Shown here one piece after another: positions 1 through 4,092 of a stretch of 7,377 nt of DNA (its first letter is position 1; each line of letters starts with the position of its first letter). Source of the stretch: Steroidobacteraceae bacterium (GTDB lineage Bacteria; Pseudomonadota; Gammaproteobacteria; Steroidobacterales; Steroidobacteraceae); NCBI GenBank assembly GCA_021325695.1, contig JAJTCR010000054.1, forward strand, positions 1 through 7,377, written 5' to 3'. The notes under the pieces are model-generated. The model made no database searches. It was not told the DNA's origin and saw nothing but the letters and a program-made list of their open reading frames with translations. Position numbers and translations under genes: made by a program.

Positions 1-327
1 CATGGTCTCGGCGAGCGCTTCCTCGGCCTGGTGGCCGGCGGCGGCCATGATCGTCTCCTGGTAGTCCAGCGAGACGGTGTCGAAGATCAGGCCCTCGAGC
101 GAAGGCGCGTGGGAGCGGGTCAGCGACTCGGTGCAGCCCGTGCACTCCTGGAACGGCAGCCAGATCACGGACGGCCGCTTCGCGTTCTCGAGCGCGTGGG
201 CGACCTTCCCGATCATCGACGGGGGCAACGCCATCAGCGACGTCGTCGCGGCCACGAATTTCATGAAGCCGCGCCGCGACACGCCGTTCGCCGCCAGGAC
301 TTCACCCAGTGTTTGTTCTTTGCGCAT
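1..327 (-). CDS. [NiFe]-hydrogenase small subunit, N-terminal part (cut by window edge)
   Basis: The first 109 codons of an uptake [NiFe]-hydrogenase small subunit; the frame is still open at base 1. In this family the small subunit carries three Fe-S clusters that pass electrons from the Ni-Fe site in the large subunit. Visible features are a twin-arginine signal (SRRGFMKF, residues 17-24) followed by a hydrophobic stretch to about residue 45 ending in an AHA-type cleavage region, and then the conserved start of the mature protein (VIWLPFQECTGCTESL, with C62 and C65 as proximal-cluster ligands) and SLDY...AAAGHQAEE (about residues 86-103). Export through Tat and a periplasmic location are therefore expected. 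The residue between the two cysteines is Gly64, not the extra Cys of oxygen-tolerant group 1d enzymes. The ATG at 327 has a GAGGGG ribosome site at 343-338. It follows the HupH-like gene after a 62-base gap and is probably in the same operon. The pattern resembles group 1c/1e small subunits (HybO or HynS/HydS types); the exact class needs the rest of the protein. Confidence 0.95.
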   Translation of the reverse strand, partial: MRKEQTLGEVLAANGVSRRGFMKFVAATTSLMALPPSMIGKVAHALENAKRPSVIWLPFQECTGCTESLTRSHAPSLEGLIFDTVSLDYQETIMAAAGHQAEEALAETM

Positions 328-389
328 TGCCCACGAACCCCTCTAGAGTAAGAGTGATCCTCAGCGGCAAACGGCCGGCCCGGCGCGGG

Positions 390-836
390 TCAGTCGGTTT
401 CGCCGCTGAGCTTCCGAGACAGAAGATCCAGACCGATACGCACGTCGGTTTCCTGTGCGAGCAGGATTTCCGGCATGCGCGAAACTTCGACGAAGCGGCC
501 GACGACTTCGTTGGTCGCGTTGAAATGCGTGACCCGCCAGACGCCGCTGAACTGCGTCTCGTAGATCTGGCTCGGGCCCATCGCCTCGAGCGCGACTTTG
601 ACTTCGCCCGTGCCGAGCGCGGCGTCGATCTTCTCGAACTCGCCCGGCGCGAGCGGGATCGAGCCGAGGTCGATCGTCGTCGATTCGCCGGTCTCGAGCA
701 GGCGTTGCAGGGCGTGCTTGACCTCGTGCAGCAACGGCACGACGTTCAGCGTGAAGGCGTCGATTTCGTCAGAAGAGGTCGGCTCGACCTTGACGCCGAT
801 CGTCTTCAACGCGTAGTTGGCGACGTCCTTGCTCAT
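390..836 (-). CDS. HupH/HyaF C-terminal-domain hydrogenase maturation protein, short form
   Basis: A 148-residue protein that resembles only the C-terminal domain of HupH/HyaF/HoxQ hydrogenase expression proteins. Matching signatures are the helix LLHEVKHALQRLLETGE (35-51), TIDLGSIPLAPGE (54-66), LGTGEV (74-79), ETQFSGVWRV (93-102) and FVEVSRMPEIL (115-125). Full HupH proteins are roughly 280 residues with an N-terminal domain that is absent here; the start is clear, so this looks like a natural single-domain form rather than a truncation. HupH family members act in assembling the hydrogenase, proposed for small-subunit Fe-S cluster or late maturation steps; the precise chemistry is not settled. 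The ATG at 836 overlaps the protease stop by four bases (ATGA), with a GAGGG ribosome site at 848-844, so translation is probably coupled. It sits between the protease gene and the small-subunit gene. No signal peptide or membrane segment is visible, so it is probably cytoplasmic. Confidence 0.8.
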   Translation of the reverse strand: MSKDVANYALKTIGVKVEPTSSDEIDAFTLNVVPLLHEVKHALQRLLETGESTTIDLGSIPLAPGEFEKIDAALGTGEVKVALEAMGPSQIYETQFSGVWRVTHFNATNEVVGRFVEVSRMPEILLAQETDVRIGLDLLSRKLSGETD

Positions 837-1327
837 GCCGCGACCCTCGCGGCGTCCGCAGCATCCCAGCGGCGCACGAAGTCGACGGCGCGCCGCGCGA
901 CTTCGTCGAGCGCGGCCGCAACGGGCGCAGAACAGGTTTCGCTCCAGTCGACGAACTCCGGCTGGACGCCGATCAGCGCGCGTTGCTGCGGGAAGCAGCC
1001 TGACAGGTGCGCCATCGTCATGAGGTCGCAGAGGCCGACTTCGTGCACGCTGCGACGTGGGCGGCCGAGGAACTCGTCCATCGCGCGGCCCTCGAAGCTC
1101 TCGACGGTGCCGGCGGACGCGTGAAGCTCCGCCGCGTCGAGCACGATCAGCCGACGGTACGTCTCGAGCGTCGGCAGCAGCATGAAGCACAGCGTGCCGC
1201 CGTCGAGGAGGTCGACGTCCCGCTCATCGTCGCCGAGCAGCACGCGGATGCGTTCGAGGGCATGCACGCCCGCACCCTCGTCCCCTAACAGGGTGTTGCC
1301 GATGCCGAGGATGAGTGTGCTTTTCAA
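833..1327 (-). CDS. Hydrogenase maturation endopeptidase (HoxM/HupD/HynD family)
   Basis: This protease removes the C-terminal peptide of the [NiFe]-hydrogenase large subunit after nickel insertion, in the cytoplasm. The family start is clear: LILGIGNTLLGDEGAGVHAL (residues 5-24). By comparison with E. coli HybD (Glu16, Asp62, His93), the metal-sensing residues are Glu17, Asp64 (in IVLDAAE) and His95 (in SVHEVGLCDL). The length of 164 residues is normal. The start is uncertain. I prefer TTG at 1327, which gives MKSTLILGIGN and has an AGGGGG ribosome site at 1337-1332 with a short 4-base spacer. An in-frame ATG at 1348 would add seven residues (MRRAGGS) but has no ribosome site. A longer open frame back to 1432 would run into the intergenic repeats and is unlikely. 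The stop overlaps the start of the HupH-like gene. It is the first gene of the minus-strand operon, ahead of the small subunit, whereas in hupSLCD-type clusters it follows the structural genes. Confidence 0.92.
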   Translation of the reverse strand: MKSTLILGIGNTLLGDEGAGVHALERIRVLLGDDERDVDLLDGGTLCFMLLPTLETYRRLIVLDAAELHASAGTVESFEGRAMDEFLGRPRRSVHEVGLCDLMTMAHLSGCFPQQRALIGVQPEFVDWSETCSAPVAAALDEVARRAVDFVRRWDAADAARVAA

Positions 1328-1331
1328 GGAT

Positions 1332-1337
1332 CCCCCT
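1332..1337 (-). promoter_or_regulatory. Ribosome binding site favouring the TTG start of the protease gene
   Basis: On the minus strand AGGGGG lies four bases ahead of TTG at 1327. The alternative ATG at 1348 lies upstream of this site and has no purine-rich sequence before it. The spacer is shorter than usual, so this supports the TTG start but does not prove it. Confidence 0.45.
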
Positions 1338-1399
1338 GCCCGTCGCATCGCAGTGTGCTGACCGCACGATCGCGGTGGTCTATGCTCCACTGCGCGCGC

Positions 1400-1411
1400 C
1401 ACTTTATAGTG
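1400..1411. repeat. Short inverted repeat CACT-TTAT-AGTG
   Basis: Four-base arms around a four-base AT-rich centre, between the divergent operons. The right arm AGTG (1408-1411) is also part of a longer arm AGTGCG (1408-1413) that can pair with CGCACT at 1428-1433. Arms this short can arise by chance; the position next to AT-rich -10-like hexamers is what makes it worth recording. Confidence 0.35.
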
Positions 1412-1413
1412 CG

Positions 1414-1435
1414 TGAGGCGGCGAAGCCGCACTCA
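1414..1435. repeat. GC-rich hairpin in the divergent intergenic region
   Basis: TGAG-GCGGC (1414-1422), loop GAA (1423-1425), GCCGC (1426-1430), one unpaired A (1431), then CTCA (1432-1435). This gives a nine-base-pair stem with one bulge. No run of T follows immediately on either strand, and no gene ends here, so it is not an obvious terminator. It could be an operator, a leader hairpin or a REP-like element. Confidence 0.5.
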
Positions 1436-1444
1436 GGGCAATTA

Positions 1445-1458
1445 CCTATTTTTATAGG
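1445..1458. repeat. AT-rich inverted repeat CCTAT-TTTT-ATAGG
   Basis: A perfect five-base inverted repeat around TTTT, 63 bases ahead of the hypC start. It is the most AT-rich point of the intergenic region. It may be a promoter element or regulator site; the sequence alone does not decide. Confidence 0.4.
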
Positions 1459-1505
1459 CGTGCGGCGTCTGCGAGCCTCGCGCCCAGGACACGATCCAGA
1501 ACCGC

Positions 1506-1510
1506 AGGAG
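1506..1510 (+). promoter_or_regulatory. Ribosome binding site of hypC
   Basis: AGGAG lies ten bases ahead of ATG 1521 and four bases ahead of an in-frame TTG at 1515. The ATG is preferred because it puts Cys at position 2, which HypC proteins require. Confidence 0.6.
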
Positions 1511-1520
1511 TGACTTGGAA

Positions 1521-1745
1521 ATGTGCCTGGCCGTACCCATGAGGATCAAGCGCATCGACGGCTTCGCCGCGACCTGCGAGGCGAAGGGCATCGAGCGCGA
1601 AGTGAGCCTGTTCATGCTGCAGGGCGAGCCGCTCGCGGTGGGCGATCACGTGCTCATCCACGTCGGCTACGCCCTCCAGAAGGTGAGCGAGGAGGAAGCA
1701 CGCTCGGCCTGGGAACTGTTCGACGAGATCCTCGAGCATGCATGA
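1521..1745 (+). CDS. hypC: Hydrogenase maturation chaperone HypC
   Basis: HypC is a small cytoplasmic chaperone that binds HypD, carries the Fe(CN)2CO unit and delivers it to the large-subunit precursor. The 74-residue protein begins MCLAVPMRIK; Cys2, exposed after Met removal, is the essential iron-binding residue of the family. The conserved VGDHVLIHVGYALQKVSEEEA (residues about 40-60) matches the HypC beta-barrel and C-terminal helix. Length is normal. The start at ATG 1521 is fixed by the MC motif, although a TTG lies two codons upstream. It is the first gene of the plus-strand hyp operon and its end overlaps hypA by eight bases, so the two are probably translationally coupled. Only one HypC-type gene is present in the window. 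Confidence 0.96.
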   Translation: MCLAVPMRIKRIDGFAATCEAKGIEREVSLFMLQGEPLAVGDHVLIHVGYALQKVSEEEARSAWELFDEILEHA

Positions 1746-2100
1746 GCTCGCGGTCTGCCAGGCCCTGATCGAACAGGTCGAGCGGATCGCCCGTGAGCAG
1801 GGGGCGCGCCGCGTGCTCTCGATCACCGTGTCTGTCGGAGCGCTGTCGGGCACCGAGGCCAGGCTGCTCGAGCACGCGTACCCGATCGCGGCGGCCGGTA
1901 CCGTGGGCGCCGAGGCCGCGCTGGTGGTCGAATCCGTTCCGGTCACGGTCCGGTGCCGCGAGTGCCGGGCCGAGACCGAGGTCGCGCCGAACCGTCTGTT
2001 GTGCGGAGCCTGCAGCGACTGGCACGTCGATGTCGTCGCGGGCGAGGAGTTGTTGCTGCGGCGCGTCGAGTTCGAGACGGCAGGCGCCGCCATCCACTGA
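1738..2100 (+). CDS. hypA: Hydrogenase nickel incorporation protein HypA
   Basis: HypA is the nickel metallochaperone that hands Ni(II) to the hydrogenase large subunit, working with the GTPase HypB. The 120-residue protein begins MHELAVCQAL, with the nickel-binding N terminus (His2) expected of the family. The structural zinc site is visible as two CxxC pairs: C73-x-x-C76 and C89-x-x-C92. After it come the typical segment WHVDVV and GEELLLRRVE (about 95-111). Its length is normal. The ATG lies inside the hypC coding region (overlap 1738-1745) and has no strong ribosome site of its own, which suggests re-initiation after hypC. An ATG at 1742 is out of frame. A 54-base gap with a small hairpin separates it from hypB. 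Confidence 0.96.
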   Translation: MHELAVCQALIEQVERIAREQGARRVLSITVSVGALSGTEARLLEHAYPIAAAGTVGAEAALVVESVPVTVRCRECRAETEVAPNRLLCGACSDWHVDVVAGEELLLRRVEFETAGAAIH

Positions 2101-2106
2101 CCCCAA

Positions 2107-2122
2107 CCGGCAGTGCTGCCGG
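2107..2122. repeat. Hairpin between hypA and hypB
   Basis: CCGGCAG (2107-2113), TG, CTGCCGG (2116-2122): a perfect seven-base inverted repeat just after the hypA stop. In RNA it would fold as a six-pair stem with a GUGC loop. No U-tract follows, so it is not a typical intrinsic terminator. It may affect processing or stability between hypA and hypB. Confidence 0.5.
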
Positions 2123-2141
2123 CGGTGGGCCAGCCTTGAGC

Positions 2142-2147
2142 AGGAGG
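2142..2147 (+). promoter_or_regulatory. Strong ribosome binding site of hypB
   Basis: A full AGGAGG lies seven bases ahead of ATG 2155. It is the best Shine-Dalgarno sequence in the window and fixes the hypB start together with the N-terminal CxxCGC motif. Confidence 0.75.
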
Positions 2148-2154
2148 TCAGACG

Positions 2155-2913
2155 ATGTGCCGTGATTGCGGTTGTTCACTGGGTCCGTCCGCCGCGCGTG
2201 CGCCCTTCGCGACGCAACCGGCGGCGGCTTCCCACGGGCACGTCGAATCGATCGAGGTCATCACCGCGATCCTCGACGCCAACGACCAGGTCGCGGCGCA
2301 CAACCGCTCGCACTTCGACGCGCACGGCGTGCTCGCCGTGAACCTGATGTCCTCGCCGGGTTCCGGCAAGACGTCGCTGCTCGAGGCGACGATCCGTGCG
2401 CTGCAGGGCGAACTCGACGTGGCGGTGATCGAAGGCGATCTCGCCACCGAGAACGATGCCGCGCGAATCCGCGCCTGCGGCGTGCCGGCCGTGCAGATCA
2501 CCACGGGCAACGCCTGCCACCTCGACGCGCAGATGGTGCACGAGGCGCTGCACGAGTTGCCGCTTGCAGGTCTCGACGTCCTGTTCATCGAGAACGTCGG
2601 CAACCTGGTCTGTCCGGCCAGCTTCGACCTCGGCGCGCACCTCGACGTGACGCTGCTGTCGGTCACCGAAGGCGACGACAAGCCGGCCAAGTATCCCGTC
2701 ATGTTCCGGGCGGGCGACCTCACGTTGATCACCAAGGTCGACCTGCTGCCGCACATCGAGGAGTTCAGCGTCGAGCGCGCGCGCGAGTCGCTGCGCCACG
2801 TCGGTTTCGGCGGCCGCATCCTCGAGGTGAGCAAGCGCGGCGGCGACGGTCTCGCCGCGTGGCTCGACTGGTTGCGCAGCGAGGTCGCTTCGCGTCGCGC
2901 GGCGGCTGCCTGA
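2155..2913 (+). CDS. hypB: Hydrogenase nickel incorporation GTPase HypB
   Basis: HypB is a SIMIBI-class GTPase that drives nickel insertion into the hydrogenase large subunit together with HypA. The 252-residue protein begins MCRDCGC, the CxxCGC high-affinity nickel motif (C2, C5, C7) known from E. coli HypB. The GTPase domain follows: P-loop SSPGSGKT (66-73), EGDLATENDAARI (93-105), the G-domain metal site C121-H122 and C153, IENVGNLVCP (145-154), and base-recognition TKVD (193-196). The linker between the nickel motif and the G domain is short, with only HGH at 27-29. The long histidine-rich nickel-storage tract of rhizobial HypB is absent. The start is fixed by the CxxCGC motif and a strong AGGAGG. 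hypD begins 26 bases after the stop. The product is cytoplasmic. Confidence 0.97.
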   Translation: MCRDCGCSLGPSAARAPFATQPAAASHGHVESIEVITAILDANDQVAAHNRSHFDAHGVLAVNLMSSPGSGKTSLLEATIRALQGELDVAVIEGDLATENDAARIRACGVPAVQITTGNACHLDAQMVHEALHELPLAGLDVLFIENVGNLVCPASFDLGAHLDVTLLSVTEGDDKPAKYPVMFRAGDLTLITKVDLLPHIEEFSVERARESLRHVGFGGRILEVSKRGGDGLAAWLDWLRSEVASRRAAAA

Positions 2914-2939
2914 AGCATGCCTGCAGGGGGAAAACGACC

Positions 2940-4064
2940 ATGACCACCGGAACCGAGTGGCTCGAACGCATCCGCGCGTTGCCGCTGCCGCCGTCGATCA
3001 AGGTGATGAACGTGTGCGGTGGGCACGAGCGATCGATCACGACCGCGGGCCTGCGCAAGGCGATTCCGTCCAACATCGAGCTGGTGCCGGGACCGGGCTG
3101 TCCGGTGTGTATCTGTCCCGAAGAGGACATCTACGAGGCGATCCAGCTCGCGCTGCACGAGAAAGTGATCCTGGTCGCCTACGGCGACATGCTGCGCGTG
3201 CCGGTCAACGCGCCGAAGAGCGAGCCGCGCTCGCTCGAGCAGGCGAAGGCGAGCGGCGCCGACGTACGGCCGATCGCGAGCCCGCTGGAAGCCGCGCGGA
3301 TCGCGCACGAGAATCCCGACCGCAAAGTCGTGTTCCTGGCCGCGGGCTTCGAGACGACCACGGCGCCGGCCGCGGCGCTGCTCGCCCAGGGGGCGCCGGA
3401 CAACCTGCTCTTCCTGATGTCGGGACGCCTGACCTGGCCGGCCGTCGCGATGCTGCTCGAGTCGGGCGAGCCCGGATTCGAAGCGCTGATCGCGCCGGGC
3501 CACGTTTCCACGGTGATGGGCCCGGAGGAGTGGGAATTCATTCCGCGGCAGCACGGGTTGCCGACCGCGATCGCGGGTTTCGCGCCGGAGTCCCTGCTCG
3601 CCGCGCTCTATTCGGTGCTGCGGCAGAAGCTCGAGGGCAAGTGTTTCCTCGACAACTGCTACCCGCAGGTCGTGCGGCCGGGCGGCAACCGGGTGGCGCA
3701 GCGGTACATGGACGAGACGATGGACGTGGTCGATGCCAACTGGCGCGGCGTCGGCACGATCCCGCGGTCGGGTTACGCGATCAAGCCGCACCTCGCGGCG
3801 CACGATTCGCGCCAGCAACTGCCGTCGTACACCGAGATGTCGCGCAAGCGTGCCGGCGAAATGCCGCCGGGGTGCGACTGCGCCCGCGTCGTCCTGGGCA
3901 AGATCTACCCCAACCACTGCCGCCTGTATGGACTGGCCTGTACGCCGCGCCACCCGATCGGGCCGTGCATGGTCTCGGACGAAGGCGCCTGCCGGATCTG
4001 GTGGGCCGACGGGGTGCGCGAAAACGTCTGGGAAGGTCGCAAGGCCGCGGGTGCCGAAGCCTGA
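2940..4064 (+). CDS. hypD: Hydrogenase maturation Fe-S scaffold protein HypD
   Basis: HypD, together with HypC, forms the scaffold on which the Fe(CN)2CO unit is assembled. The 374-residue protein has the normal length. Conserved motifs are NVCGGHE (24-30, C26), GPGCPVCICP (51-60, C54 and C57, plus an additional C59), GFETTTAP (136-143), APGHVSTVMG (185-194), NCYPQVVRPGGN (239-250) and the C-terminal [4Fe-4S] region with C312, C314, C327, C334, C343 and C351 (PPGCDC, YPNHC, ACTP, IGPCMVSDEGAC). The segment at 160-170 reads MSGRLTWPAVA, where E. coli-type HypD has a CAHKLVPPAM-like sequence, so this is a variant subtype. ATG 2940 has AGGGGG at 2925-2930 with a nine-base spacer. The same frame is open upstream through hypB, but that is only a shadow. 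hypF starts 28 bases after the stop. Confidence 0.97.
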   Translation: MTTGTEWLERIRALPLPPSIKVMNVCGGHERSITTAGLRKAIPSNIELVPGPGCPVCICPEEDIYEAIQLALHEKVILVAYGDMLRVPVNAPKSEPRSLEQAKASGADVRPIASPLEAARIAHENPDRKVVFLAAGFETTTAPAAALLAQGAPDNLLFLMSGRLTWPAVAMLLESGEPGFEALIAPGHVSTVMGPEEWEFIPRQHGLPTAIAGFAPESLLAALYSVLRQKLEGKCFLDNCYPQVVRPGGNRVAQRYMDETMDVVDANWRGVGTIPRSGYAIKPHLAAHDSRQQLPSYTEMSRKRAGEMPPGCDCARVVLGKIYPNHCRLYGLACTPRHPIGPCMVSDEGACRIWWADGVRENVWEGRKAAGAEA

Positions 4065-4092
4065 GCCGAACCCGCCTCGCCGGGATCGCGCC

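Larger units (their letters stand above)
1349..1505. promoter_or_regulatory. Divergent intergenic region, probable promoters of both hydrogenase operons
   Basis: No gene is supported here. The region separates the protease operon (minus) from hypC (plus) and must hold at least one promoter for each direction. Two AT-rich patches stand out in otherwise GC-rich DNA: CACTTTATAGTG at 1400-1411 and ATTACCTATTTTTATAGG at 1441-1458. Possible -10 hexamers are TATAGT (1405-1410, plus) and TATAAA (1408-1403 and 1456-1451, minus). None has a recognisable -35 at 16-18 bases, and I see no sigma-54 TGGCAC-N5-TTGC element or FNR palindrome. If these are promoters, they probably depend on an activator. Placement is inference. 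Confidence 0.45.

Noticed and set aside
341..348. Perfect palindrome CTCTAGAG ahead of the small-subunit gene
   Set aside because: It overlaps the ribosome site area, is only eight bases and has no further symmetry, so chance is likely.
373..380. Palindrome GGCCGGCC between the HupH-like gene and the small-subunit gene, considered as a terminator
   Set aside because: No loop, no T-run on the minus strand after it, and the composition is common in this GC-rich DNA.
1349..1432. Longer N terminus for the protease, starting at 1432
   Set aside because: It would cover the inverted repeats of the intergenic region and add residues with no counterpart in the protease family, whose conserved LILGIGN normally lies within a few residues of the start.
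1349..1520. A sigma-54 promoter, known for some hyp operons
   Set aside because: I looked on both strands for TGGCAC-N5-TTGC-like spacing; a TGGCGC on the minus strand has no GC element at the right distance.
2166..2939. Upstream extension of hypD through hypB
   Set aside because: The same frame is open but it lies entirely under hypB; HypD homology begins at ATG 2940, which has its own ribosome site.
2148..3953. A 601-codon minus-strand open frame over hypB and hypD
   Set aside because: Antisense shadow of two well-supported genes; composition is low complexity (Arg, Ala, Ser) and no family is recognisable.
3733..4092. Upstream extension of hypF into hypD
   Set aside because: The acylphosphatase domain begins just after GTG 4093; the upstream translation is a shadow of the HypD C terminus.
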